Of a stretch of DNA of 47,602 bases, positions 19,445-26,714 are shown piece after piece. How positions within the stretch are numbered: position 1 is the stretch's first letter; each line of letters begins with the position of its first letter. Below the pieces are notes generated by a model that was given only the letters and a program-made list of their open reading frames with translations, had not been told where the DNA came from and made no database searches. Source of the DNA: Planctomycetota bacterium (lineage in GTDB: Bacteria; Planctomycetota; PUPC01; DSUN01); contig DAOOIT010000046.1 of NCBI GenBank assembly GCA_035384565.1, positions 1-47,602 on the forward strand. Reading direction: 5' to 3'. Position numbers and translations under genes: made by a program.

Positions 19445-19617
19445 TTGCATACTTGAACAACTATGCAAGACCTGCCGCCGCCTATTGGCTGCCACCACGC
19501 CTTCTCGCTGCCCGGGTCCCCTGGTCCCTTGTCCCTCGGCCATCGCGCAGCCATGCGAGGCACGTGGTGCTCTCGCCCGCCCGCGGCAGCAAATTGCATA
19601 CTTGAACAACTATGCAA
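19445..19617. repeat. MITE-like unit bounded by two identical TTGCATA palindromes
   Basis: A 24-base sequence, TTGCATA, ten bases, TATGCAA, occurs identically at 19445-19468 and 19594-19617. Between them CTGCCGC and CACCACG just inside the left copy are matched by CGTGGTG and GCGGCAG just inside the right copy, so the whole 173 bases can pair as one larger inverted repeat. No open frame of note. 19618-19831 beyond it holds no feature I can support. Confidence 0.75.
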
Positions 19618-19831
19618 TCCATGCGCCTACCCACAAGACGGCCCGAACTCACTCAACTGCAACCTTGGCGCGCCACAGGGCCGAGCATCTTCTGTTCGCT
19701 GAGGAGGGCCCCTGCCCTGAGTCCTCGGGGCCACGTGCCCACATGCAGTCGGAGCAAGATGCGCGATGCCCGTGAGACGACACAGGCGCCACGGCGATTC
19801 GGTCTCAGGATTCCCGAGTTGCGAAGCGCCT

Positions 19832-21229
19832 TCATTTCGCCGGGGATCTTCGCCCCTCGCTCGCGATGGCCTCGACCAGGCGGCGGGCCATGGCGGGCAG
19901 GCCGGGGTCGCGGGCGCCCATGCTGAGCACGACGTCGCCAGGGCGGGCGCAGGCGGCGACGCGGCACACCAGGTCGTCGGCGTCGGCGGCAAGCTCGATG
20001 GGCACACCCTCGCGCGCGAGGTCGGCGGCGAGGGCGTCGGAGGTGACCGTGCCCGCGGCTGTGCCGCCGGCATAGTACACGGGCAGGAGGTAGAGGCGCT
20101 CGCACGTCGCGCCCATCTCGGTGAACAAGGTCCTGAGGTCGTCGTACATCTTGGCGAGCGGCCCGAAGCCATGGGGCCGCCAGGCGGCGAGCACGCGGCC
20201 GTAGTGGGGCGCCACAGCCTGCCAGGCGGCGCGGATCTTCGCGGGATTGTGCGCGTAATCGTCAATCACCGTCACGCCACCGGCCGTGCCGGCCACGTCG
20301 AGTCGCCGGCGTATGCCGCGGAACTTCGCCAGCGCCGCGGCGATACGGTCGAGCGGGTGGCCCAGCCGTTCGCACAGGAGGACGGCCTGGAGGGCGTTCT
20401 CGGCGTTGTGCGCGCCGAGAAGGGGCACGCAGAACTCCTGGCCGCCATAGGCGAAGCGCGAGCCGGTGGCAGAGAGCTCGAGAGACGGGATGATTGGAGG
20501 AATGGATGAGTGGATGAGTGACAGACCGGTCTTGCCTTCATCCATCCATCCACCCATCCATTCATCCGCTTCCTTCTTCGGCACGACCAGCCCCTTCTTC
20601 ACCTTCGCCGCAAAGGCCGCGAAGAGCCTCCGCGTCTCATCGAGCGCGAAGTGGTCGGCCGAGATGTTCGTGAGGATCGCCCAGTCGGGCGCGAAGTTCA
20701 GGCACGAGCGGTCGCTCTCGTCGGCCTCGATCACCCAGCGGCTCGAGCGGCCGGCGCGCACGTTGCCGATCGCCGTGTCAGTCTCCCAGTTCACCACCAC
20801 GCCGCCGTTGACGACGGTGGGGTCGTCGCCGAGCTGTTCGAGCAGGAAGCCGACCATGCCGGTCACGGTGGTCTTGCCGCTGGTGCCGGTGACGGCGATG
20901 ACCTCTTTGCCCTCGCACAGGCGCGCGAGCATCGCGGAGCGGTGGACGACGGGCACGCGGAGGCGGGCGGCGGCCGCGAGGTCGGCGTTGTCGGCCTCGA
21001 TGGCCGTGCTGGCCACGACGGCGGCCGTGTCGGGCGTCACGCCCGAACCGTCCTGCGGCACCAGGCGCACGCCGGCCCGCCGCAGCTTGGGCAGCACTTC
21101 GACGTCCTGCCCCGAGTCGAGATACCGGTCCGAGCCGCTCACCTGCCACCCTGCGGCGAGCAGGGCCTGGGCGAGGGGGTTCATCCCCACGCCCGCCACG
21201 CCGACGAGGTGCGCGTGGGGAGTGCTCAC
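19832..21229 (-). CDS. murC: Mur ligase family protein, MurC-like (UDP-N-acetylmuramate--L-alanine ligase-type)
   Basis: 465 residues. GTG start at 21229 overlaps the stop of the upstream DUF1016 gene (GTGA), with GGAG nine bases upstream; this fixes the start and implies coupling. MurC-type N-domain (LVGVAGVGMNPLAQALLAAGW, VSGSDR), P-loop VTGTSGKTT, ADESD Glu/Asp, NISADHF, and the C-domain start DDYAHNPAKIRA where MurC usually has YAHHPTEI. ATP-dependent ligation of an amino acid to a UDP-MurNAc-type substrate is the family role; a Mpl-like recycling ligase is possible. It is far from any other cell-wall gene, unusual for murC. Residues about 221-248 (including WMGGWMDEGK and IHSSIPPIIPS) are encoded by an inserted palindromic repeat, in frame, in the central domain. 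Confidence 0.72.
   Translation of the reverse strand: MSTPHAHLVGVAGVGMNPLAQALLAAGWQVSGSDRYLDSGQDVEVLPKLRRAGVRLVPQDGSGVTPDTAAVVASTAIEADNADLAAAARLRVPVVHRSAMLARLCEGKEVIAVTGTSGKTTVTGMVGFLLEQLGDDPTVVNGGVVVNWETDTAIGNVRAGRSSRWVIEADESDRSCLNFAPDWAILTNISADHFALDETRRLFAAFAAKVKKGLVVPKKEADEWMGGWMDEGKTGLSLIHSSIPPIIPSLELSATGSRFAYGGQEFCVPLLGAHNAENALQAVLLCERLGHPLDRIAAALAKFRGIRRRLDVAGTAGGVTVIDDYAHNPAKIRAAWQAVAPHYGRVLAAWRPHGFGPLAKMYDDLRTLFTEMGATCERLYLLPVYYAGGTAAGTVTSDALAADLAREGVPIELAADADDLVCRVAACARPGDVVLSMGARDPGLPAMARRLVEAIASEGRRSPAK
20487..20568. repeat. GGATGAAT-type palindromic element, copy 2, inside the Mur ligase gene
   Basis: Left arm GGGATGATTGGAGG...GGATGAGTGGATGA (20488-20517), right arm TTCATCCATCC...CATTCATCC (20538-20567). 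Same design as the element at 6004-6079. It keeps the reading frame open and adds about 27 residues. Confidence 0.8.
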
Positions 21230-22344
21230 GCCTTCTCCCCCGTTTTCCCCGCCAATCGCTTCGGCAGGCACCGCGCGGCCAGCGCGGCGCGGGCGTTGCG
21301 GAGGGCTTCGTGGAGCTTGCGCTCAAGGAGTCCGCGGGGCGGGAGTTCGGTGAGGTACTCGGCGATGCGGATGCCGCTGGGGGCGAGTTGGAGCAGTTCG
21401 ACGTGCTCAGCGGTCTTGCCAGCGCACAGGATGAGGCCGATGGGCGGCTCCTCGCCCGGCTGACGCTCGTAGCGGTCGAGCCAGCGGAGGTACAGCTCCA
21501 TCTGCCCCTTGTGCTCGGCCTGGAAGCGGTCGAGCTTGAGGTCAATTGCCACGAGCCGCCGCAGCGTGCGGTGGTAGAACAGCAGGTCGAGGTAGTAGTC
21601 GCGGTGGTCTACCGAGATGCGCTTCTGGCGGGCGGCGAACGTGAAGCCGACGCCCATCTCCAGGATGAAGCTCTCCAGCTCGCGGAGAATCGCCGATTCG
21701 ACGTCCTTCTCGCCGTAGCTGTCCTTCAGGCCGAGGAAGTCGAGGATGTAGGGATCGCGGAACACCAGGTCGGGCGTCAGCTTGTCCGCGTCGCGCAGCG
21801 CGGCCAGTTCGCGCTTCACCACCTCTTCGGGCCTCTTCGCGAGCGCCGTGCGCTCGAAGAGCATCGTGCCGATCTTCCGCTGGAGCGTGCGGGTGCTCCA
21901 GCGCTCGATGCGGCACATCTCGGCGTAGAAGTCGCGCTTGAGCGGGTCGTCGAGGTAGATAATCTGTTTGAAGTGGGTCCAGCTCAATTGTCTCCGCAGC
22001 GCGGAGACAATCCTCTCGTCGGGGAATGCCTCAGCGAACCGAACCATGTGATGTAAAGACTTTGCGCTGAAGCCAGAGCCATACTCAGCCACCAATTGTC
22101 TCGACAGCGCGGAGACAATCTGCTCACCGTAGCCCGCTCGCCTCTCCCTCAATATGTCCTGGCGAATCCGAGCGCCGATGCTCCAGTAGAGCGTGACCAG
22201 CCCGGCATTGACCGCTCGGGCCGTGCGCTCGCGGGCGGATTCGATGAGGGAGCGGATGTCGCCGAGGAGCTGCTGCCCCGTGGGGGCGGCGGCTTTGGTC
22301 TTACCGAGAACCTTCGAGCGGTGAGACCGGGGTGTCTTGGCCAT
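21226..22344 (-). CDS. DUF1016 family PDDEXK nuclease (YhcG-like)
   Basis: 372 residues. ATG at 22344 with GGAGGAG upstream; the first residues (MAKTPRSHRSK) are basic. The N-terminal DUF1016_N helical domain (residues about 25-170: LVTLYWSIGARI, YGSGFSAKSLHHMVRFAEAFPDE, LSWTHFKQIIYLDDPLKRDFYAEM) is followed by the PDDEXK-like nuclease domain (VFRDPYILDFLGLKDSYGEKDVE, DYYLDLLFYHRTLRRLVAIDLKL), in which D-x13-15-D-L-K gives the catalytic acids and Lys. Family members are proposed nucleases linked to mobile elements and phage defence; E. coli YhcG is of unproven function. Two short palindromes inside the gene encode the twin peptides IVSALSRQL and IVSALRRQL. Coupled to the Mur ligase downstream, an odd pairing. 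Confidence 0.9.
   Translation of the reverse strand: MAKTPRSHRSKVLGKTKAAAPTGQQLLGDIRSLIESARERTARAVNAGLVTLYWSIGARIRQDILRERRAGYGEQIVSALSRQLVAEYGSGFSAKSLHHMVRFAEAFPDERIVSALRRQLSWTHFKQIIYLDDPLKRDFYAEMCRIERWSTRTLQRKIGTMLFERTALAKRPEEVVKRELAALRDADKLTPDLVFRDPYILDFLGLKDSYGEKDVESAILRELESFILEMGVGFTFAARQKRISVDHRDYYLDLLFYHRTLRRLVAIDLKLDRFQAEHKGQMELYLRWLDRYERQPGEEPPIGLILCAGKTAEHVELLQLAPSGIRIAEYLTELPPRGLLERKLHEALRNARAALAARCLPKRLAGKTGEKA
21987..22119. repeat. paired ATTGTCTC palindromes within the DUF1016 gene
   Basis: ATTGTCTCCGC-AGC-GCGGAGACAAT at 21987-22011 is a perfect 11-base inverted repeat; 22095-22119 is a second copy with two changes in one arm. Starts are 108 bases apart, a multiple of three, so both are read in the same phase. 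Confidence 0.85.
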
Positions 22345-22364
22345 GCATTCTCCTCCTCGCCAGC

Positions 22365-22392
22365 AGTATATCGGCGGCGGGAGCGGATGCAA
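22365..22392 (-). promoter_or_regulatory. putative promoter of the DUF1016-Mur ligase operon
   Basis: On the minus strand: TTGCAT, 16 bases, TATACT, leading to a transcript start about 14 bases before the ATG at 22344. It diverges from the promoter at 22406-22434, with their -35 boxes 13 bases apart. Confidence 0.5.
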
Positions 22393-22405
22393 GCGGCACT
22401 GGCGG

Positions 22406-22434
22406 TTGAAACGGGCGGGGCTTTGGGCCATAGT
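22406..22434 (+). promoter_or_regulatory. putative promoter of the GH116 gene
   Basis: TTGAAA, 17 bases, CATAGT, with a leader of roughly 22 bases. Confidence 0.45.
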
Positions 22435-22462
22435 GAGACCGCAGAACCCCGAGGATCGGAGG

Positions 22463-24799
22463 ATGTCCATGCTCTCACGTGCGCTCGTGTGTGTCCTTGC
22501 ACTGTGTCCGCCAGGAGGAGCAATCGTGGGGACCGCCGGAACGCTGTTCGATGCGCCCGCCGATGCAAGAAAGCTTCAGTCGCTCCGCGTCGAGGGGCTG
22601 AGGAACCCCGCCGTCGGCACGGTCTACCCCGACGGCGTGCTCGAGCAGGGCGGCATGCCGCTCGGAGGACTCGGCACGGGCTACATCTGTCTCGACCCCA
22701 GCGGGCGGCTGGGGAAGACTTCGATCTTCAACCGCTTCCCCGCGCCCATCGTGCTCAACCAGCCGTTCCTCTTCCTCGCCTTCGGCGACAGGCGGCTCAC
22801 GCTTGCGACGCCGAAGGACGGCATCGGCGATGTGAGGGCGGTGCGCTACTTCGGCCACTTCCCCGTGGCCGACGTCGTCTACGAACTCGATGCGCCCGTG
22901 AAGGTGGAACTGCGGGCGTTCAGTCCCTTCATTCTGGGCGATTCGGCCGAGTGCAACACGCCCGCCGCCGTCTTCGAGGTGCGGCTGACCAGTGCCTCGG
23001 ACCAGCCGCAGAGCGTGACCGTCACTCTTGCCCCCGGCGGCTTCCCGAAGGGCGACGCCGAGGCAGTCGAGGCAGTCGAGGCAGGCGGGTGGAAAGGCAT
23101 TCAGGTGAAGCACAAGCCCGTCGAGAACCTGCCGGCCGGGGTGCAGCACACCTACGCCCTCGCCGCCGAAACCCTCCCCTCCCGAAGGTTCCAATACCTT
23201 CGGGAGGGTAAGGCCGCCGACGAGCCCAAGGCCACGAATACCCTCCCGAAGGTATTGGAACCTTCGGGAGGGAACTGGGGCCTCTCTGTCACGTGTGAAC
23301 TGAAGCCGGGTGAGCAAGCCGCGCAACGCTTCGTCCTCGCCTGGCACCAGCCGCACCTTCGGGAGGCATCGGGGCGGGTCGAGACGCATCAGTATACGAA
23401 GCGCTTCGCCAACGCGGCCGCCGTGGCCGCCCACGCCATCGGGAAGCGCGAGGAGTGGCTCCGCCGCATCCTCGCCCAACAGGACGTGCTCTACGGCAGC
23501 GACCTGCCCGACTGGCTGAAGGAGGAACTGGTCAACGTGCCCTACACGCTGGCGAAGAACTCCACCTGGCTCGCCAAGACCCGCCCCGACGACTGGTGGG
23601 GCGACGAAGGGCTGTTCCTCGTGAACGAGAGCTTCTCGACCTGTCCCCTCACCGAGACCATGCCCTGCCGCTTCTTCGGCCACTGGCCCACGCTCTTCTT
23701 CTTCCCCGAGCTGGAGCTGATCACGCTCAAGGCCATCCGCACCTTCCAACTGCGCGGGGGCCAGCCGCCGTTCTGCTTCGGCCTGGGCTTCGCCATCCGC
23801 GACCCGCGCTACCACTGCCAGCACACCTGCGGCGCCGGCGAATACGCCCAGATGATCTACCGCTACTACCTGCGCACGGGCGACGCGGCGTTCCTCAAGG
23901 ACTTCTGGGGATCGGCCCGCGATTCGCTGAACTTCATGCTCTGGCTCGACCGCGATGGCGATGGCCTCGTCGAGGACCACCCGCACGTCTTCGGCCAGGA
24001 GGGTTTCCCCGGCAACAACCCCCTCGACCAGTGGCCCTGGTACGGCCCCAGCAGCTACACCGCCGGCAAGGCCCTGGGCGCGCTCGCCTGCGGCATCAGG
24101 ATGGCCGAGATTGTGGGCGGGACGTCCCCGTCCCGCGAATCGCGGGGCACGGAGGCCCCGCCCACAATCGGGGACACGCCGCCGAGGATTGCGGAGCAGG
24201 CCGCCGCTTGGCGCGCCGCGCTCGCCAAAGGCCAGACCGTCTACGACCTGAGGCTCTGGACCGGCAGCTACTACCGCACCTATGCAGGCGACGCGGCGCA
24301 CAAGGCCAACGACGCCTGCTTCTCGGCCCAATTGAGCAGCGTGTGGTGCACCCGCACCCTCGGCCTCGACGACCCGCTGCCCAGGGACCGCATCGAGAAG
24401 GCCCTCGAGACTATCGCGAAGCTCAACATCTCCGCCTCGCCCTTCGGCATGGTGAACGCCGTCTATCCCGACGGCAAGGTGTGCAAGGAGGCGCGGTGGT
24501 CCGACGACGTCTTCATCCAATGCAACGCCACGGCCGCGATGGTCTACCTATACTATGGGCAGCGCGAGACGGGCGAGAAGGCGGCGAGGGCCATGCTCGA
24601 CACCATCTTCCGCGGCCCGCACCCGATGCCCTGGAGCCAGCCCTGCGGCCTCAGCGGTTCGACCGGCGGCACCTGCCACGGCCACGACTACTACGACCAC
24701 ATGGTCGTGTGGAGCTATCCCCTGACCTTCGCGGGGCACGACATCCGCGCCGCCTGCGCCCCCGGCGGCCTGATTGACCGCCTGCTCAAGACCCGATAG
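22463..24799 (+). CDS. secreted glycoside hydrolase family 116 protein (GBA2-type beta-glycosidase)
   Basis: 778 residues. ATG at 22463 has GAGG eight bases upstream; ATG 22469 with GGAGG six bases upstream is an equal choice and both give a signal peptide (MLSRALVCVLALCPPGGAIVG). The N-terminal beta-sandwich domain starts with GMPLGGLGTGYI, the signature of GH116, and the C-terminal (alpha/alpha)6 catalytic domain includes WWGDEGLFLVNESF, WPTLFFFPELELITLKAIRTFQ, LDRDGDGLVEDHPH and SSYTAGKALGALACGIRMAE. Family members cleave beta-glucosides, beta-xylosides or glucosylceramide. Two palindromic sequences are inserted in frame, at residues about 237-270 and 550-569. Divergent from the DUF1016 gene, upstream of a toxin-antitoxin pair with its own promoter. 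Confidence 0.88.
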   Translation: MSMLSRALVCVLALCPPGGAIVGTAGTLFDAPADARKLQSLRVEGLRNPAVGTVYPDGVLEQGGMPLGGLGTGYICLDPSGRLGKTSIFNRFPAPIVLNQPFLFLAFGDRRLTLATPKDGIGDVRAVRYFGHFPVADVVYELDAPVKVELRAFSPFILGDSAECNTPAAVFEVRLTSASDQPQSVTVTLAPGGFPKGDAEAVEAVEAGGWKGIQVKHKPVENLPAGVQHTYALAAETLPSRRFQYLREGKAADEPKATNTLPKVLEPSGGNWGLSVTCELKPGEQAAQRFVLAWHQPHLREASGRVETHQYTKRFANAAAVAAHAIGKREEWLRRILAQQDVLYGSDLPDWLKEELVNVPYTLAKNSTWLAKTRPDDWWGDEGLFLVNESFSTCPLTETMPCRFFGHWPTLFFFPELELITLKAIRTFQLRGGQPPFCFGLGFAIRDPRYHCQHTCGAGEYAQMIYRYYLRTGDAAFLKDFWGSARDSLNFMLWLDRDGDGLVEDHPHVFGQEGFPGNNPLDQWPWYGPSSYTAGKALGALACGIRMAEIVGGTSPSRESRGTEAPPTIGDTPPRIAEQAAAWRAALAKGQTVYDLRLWTGSYYRTYAGDAAHKANDACFSAQLSSVWCTRTLGLDDPLPRDRIEKALETIAKLNISASPFGMVNAVYPDGKVCKEARWSDDVFIQCNATAAMVYLYYGQRETGEKAARAMLDTIFRGPHPMPWSQPCGLSGSTGGTCHGHDYYDHMVVWSYPLTFAGHDIRAACAPGGLIDRLLKTR
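23175..23272. repeat. double palindrome (CTCCCGAAGG/CCTTCGGGAG) inserted in the GH116 gene
   Basis: CTCCCGAAGG, eight bases, CCTTCGGGAG occurs at about 23179-23206 and again, inverted in its loop, at 23243-23270. Each half is a hairpin and the two halves pair with each other, giving four mutually complementary arms. The frame stays open (SRRFQYLREG and TLPKVLEPSGG). A lone CCTTCGGGAGG recurs near 23357. Confidence 0.85.
24110..24168. repeat. second palindrome inserted in the GH116 gene
   Basis: Outer arms ATTGTGGGCGGG (24110-24121) and CCCCGCCCACAAT (24156-24168), with an inner CCCGCG-AAT-CGCGGG hairpin. It encodes IVGGTSPSRESRGTEAPPT, a polar stretch unlike the surrounding helices. Confidence 0.8.
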
Positions 24800-24815
24800 G
24801 CCGGCCGGGGATGCC

Positions 24816-24844
24816 TTGACATGGCCATGTGAAATGACCATATT
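24816..24844 (+). promoter_or_regulatory. toxin-antitoxin promoter with overlapping palindromic operator
   Basis: Perfect TTGACA, 17 bases, CATATT. A perfect ten-base palindrome, CATGGCCATG (24820-24829), overlaps the end of the -35 box and the spacer, a good place for an autorepressor of the Phd/YefM kind. The predicted transcript start near 24851 lies downstream of the ATG at 24848, which rules that ATG out. Confidence 0.6.
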
Positions 24845-24868
24845 GGCATGGGGATGAGGAGAAGCACG

Positions 24869-25102
24869 TTGAAGACAATCGCGGCCAGCCAGTTCAAGGC
24901 TCACGCCCTCGCCACCATCGCCGAGGTAGCCGCCACGCGGGAGAGCGTGATCGTGACCAAGCGGGGCAAGCCCCTGGTGCGCGTGAGCCCGGTCGAGGAG
25001 CCGTCCCAGGACCACGCGCCCGGAAAGCTCGCCCACACGCTGATCTTCGAGGGGGACATTGTTTCGCCCTTGGGCGACGAGGACTGGGACGCCTGCCGGT
25101 GA
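24869..25102 (+). CDS. Phd/YefM-family antitoxin
   Basis: 77 residues from a TTG start at 24869, which gives the family's usual opening (MKTIAASQFKAHALATIAEV) and has GAGGAG seven bases upstream; upstream ATGs at 24848 and 24854 have poorer sites. The core VTKRGKPLVRVSPVEE is the Phd DNA-binding/dimerisation signature, and the C-terminal tail (IVSPLGDEDWDACR) should be the toxin-neutralising part. Its stop overlaps the toxin start (GTGA). Expected role: represses its own promoter and neutralises the PIN toxin encoded next to it. Confidence 0.88.
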   Translation: MKTIAASQFKAHALATIAEVAATRESVIVTKRGKPLVRVSPVEEPSQDHAPGKLAHTLIFEGDIVSPLGDEDWDACR

Positions 25103-25497
25103 AGTGCCTCCCCGACACCCACGCCTGGGTGTGGTGGCACGCGAGCCCGCGACGGCTCTCGCGGCGGGTTCGGGAGTTGATCGGCCGCCCAGGCGCCTAC
25201 GAGGAACTGCTGCTGTCTGCCATCTCCCCCTGGGAGTTCGCCAAGCTCATCGAGAAGGGCAGGCTGGCCGTGTCCTGCGGGCCAGAGGAGTGGGTGCAAC
25301 AGGCGCTCCGGATGGCCAAACTACGCGTCGTGCCGCTCACCCCGCGGATTGCCTGCCGTTCCACATCCCTGCCTCAGCCATTCCGCGGTGACCCGGCCGA
25401 CCAGACCATCGTGGCGACTGCGCGAGAGGAGGGTGCGACGGTGCTGGCGCGGGACATGCGAATCCGCGGCTACCCTCACGTGCCCAGCCTCTGGTAG
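25099..25497 (+). CDS. PIN-domain toxin (VapC-like)
   Basis: 132 residues, GTG start overlapping the antitoxin stop by four bases. PIN-domain acidic residues are placed as in VapC-type ribonucleases: Asp6 in LPDTHAWVW, Glu46 in SPWEFAKL, Asp98/Asp101 in RGDPADQTIVATA, and Asp119 in LARDM. The Mg-dependent endoribonuclease role is inferred from the family. The sequence between residues 82 and 96 (RIACRSTSLPQPF) matches the usual PIN helix 4 region. Pairing with a Phd antitoxin is a common type II arrangement. No truncation. Confidence 0.9.
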   Translation: MKCLPDTHAWVWWHASPRRLSRRVRELIGRPGAYEELLLSAISPWEFAKLIEKGRLAVSCGPEEWVQQALRMAKLRVVPLTPRIACRSTSLPQPFRGDPADQTIVATAREEGATVLARDMRIRGYPHVPSLW

Positions 25498-25538
25498 CGG
25501 GGGCGAGTGCCCGTGGATGCCGCGCATCACACCCGCCC

Positions 25539-25567
25539 TTGATCGCAGACGCCCGATGCGGGATAAT
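25539..25567 (+). promoter_or_regulatory. sigma70-type promoter of the radical SAM gene
   Basis: TTGATC, 17 bases, GATAAT, 32 bases before the ATG at 25599. Confidence 0.52.
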
Positions 25568-25598
25568 GGCCGCGGGGCCGTCATCCTGAGGACACGTG

Positions 25599-26525
25599 AT
25601 GCCGCACCACCGCCGCCTCCCGTGCCAGCGCCGCGAGCGGAAGTCGAAGTTCGTGGATATCTTCCGCACGACGCCGGCGAATACCGTCTGCCCGAACTTC
25701 TACGTGCTCGCCCACGCCGACGGGTGCAGCTTCGCGCCCCAGTGCTCGTATTGCTATCTCAAGTCGTCGTTCTGGTTCCTCCGGTCGCCCGAGGTGTTCA
25801 CGAACTTCGACAAGATGACCGCCGAGATCAAGGCCTGGCTCGCCCGGGACGAACTGGAGTCCTACGTGCTCAACATGGGCAATCTGTCGGACAGCCTGGT
25901 GTTCGAGGAGGCGCGGCCGCTCATCGGGCATCTCGTCGGGCTGTTCCGTGCCGAGGCCGAGGCGAAGGGCCGCAGGCACTCGCTGCTGCTCGTGACGAAG
26001 GGCGGCACGCGCGAGTGCGCCCCGCTGCTCGAGACGGCCCCTTGCCGCAACGTCATCGTGTCGTTCTCGGTGAACAGCCCCGAGGCGGCCCGCGACCACG
26101 AGCGGGGGGCCGCGCCGGTCGAGGACCGCTTCGACGCGGCTCGCCGGCTCAAGGCCATGGGCTGGCGCGTGCGGCTGCGCATTGACCCCATGATCCTCGG
26201 TTACGACTATGCCTGGACGATCGAGCAGGTGCGGGCGTTCGGCCCCGAGCGCGTGACCCTGGGCACGCTGCGGGCCGAGGCGAACCTGCCGAAGTTCGTG
26301 GAGAACGGCCTGTTCGACGCTTTGGAGCCCGCGCCCCCGCCGGCATCGCCCACGGCCCGCAAGGGCCTTTCCCGCTACCCCAAGGATACGCGCCTCGCGC
26401 TCTACCGACAGGCCGTGGAGGCCCTCCGCGACACCTGCCCCATCGGCCTGTGCGAGGAGACCCCCGACATCTGGGACGCCCTGGGCCTCGACAAGCGGGC
26501 CAAGAGCTGCAACTGCGGGTCGTGA
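25599..26525 (+). CDS. radical SAM protein, spore-photolyase (SplB)-like
   Basis: 308 residues. ATG 25599 has GAGG seven bases upstream. Cluster-binding cysteines are Cys43, Cys49 and Cys52 in GCSFAPQCSYCYL, so the spacing is C-x5-C-x2-C rather than the usual C-x3-C-x2-C; the YCYL ending is shared with spore photoproduct lyase and related DNA repair photolyases (COG1533). The barrel includes VLNMGNLSDS, LLVTKGGT, IVSFSVNSPEAA, LRIDPMILGYDY and VTLGTLRAE, matching the family in order. A C-terminal Cys-rich tail (SCNCGS) may bind another ligand. The family transfers a hydrogen atom through a 5'-deoxyadenosyl radical; the substrate here is not assured. Stand-alone gene. Confidence 0.82.
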   Translation: MPHHRRLPCQRRERKSKFVDIFRTTPANTVCPNFYVLAHADGCSFAPQCSYCYLKSSFWFLRSPEVFTNFDKMTAEIKAWLARDELESYVLNMGNLSDSLVFEEARPLIGHLVGLFRAEAEAKGRRHSLLLVTKGGTRECAPLLETAPCRNVIVSFSVNSPEAARDHERGAAPVEDRFDAARRLKAMGWRVRLRIDPMILGYDYAWTIEQVRAFGPERVTLGTLRAEANLPKFVENGLFDALEPAPPPASPTARKGLSRYPKDTRLALYRQAVEALRDTCPIGLCEETPDIWDALGLDKRAKSCNCGS

Positions 26526-26549
26526 GTGCCGTCATTGGATGGCAGGAAT

Positions 26550-26711
26550 GGGGGGAAACTTCCTGAAAGAGAGTTTCCCCCCGTCCCCCCCTTCAAGAAC
26601 TTCCGCATCGGGGCGCAGCGGGGCGAACCGCCCCGCCGCGCCCCAGTGCGGAAGTCCTTGGAAGAGGGGCTGGGGAGGACCTTCCTTCTTCCTCAGAAAG
26701 GTTCCTCCCCA
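26550..26711. repeat. three successive hairpins between convergent genes
   Basis: Hairpin 1: GGGGGGAAACT / AGTTTCCCCCC (26550-26582, 11-base perfect stem). Hairpin 2: arms CTTCCGCA...GGGGCGC / GCGCCCC...TGCGGAAG within 26591-26664. Hairpin 3: GGGGAGGACCTT / AAGGTTCCTCCCC (26672-26710). They sit between the ends of the radical SAM gene and the HTH gene and could act as a two-way transcription end. Confidence 0.7.
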
Positions 26712-26714
26712 GGC

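Noticed and set aside
26550..26711. The three hairpins as a riboswitch or small RNA
   Set aside because: They sit between converging gene ends and are simple inverted repeats; nothing indicates an aptamer.
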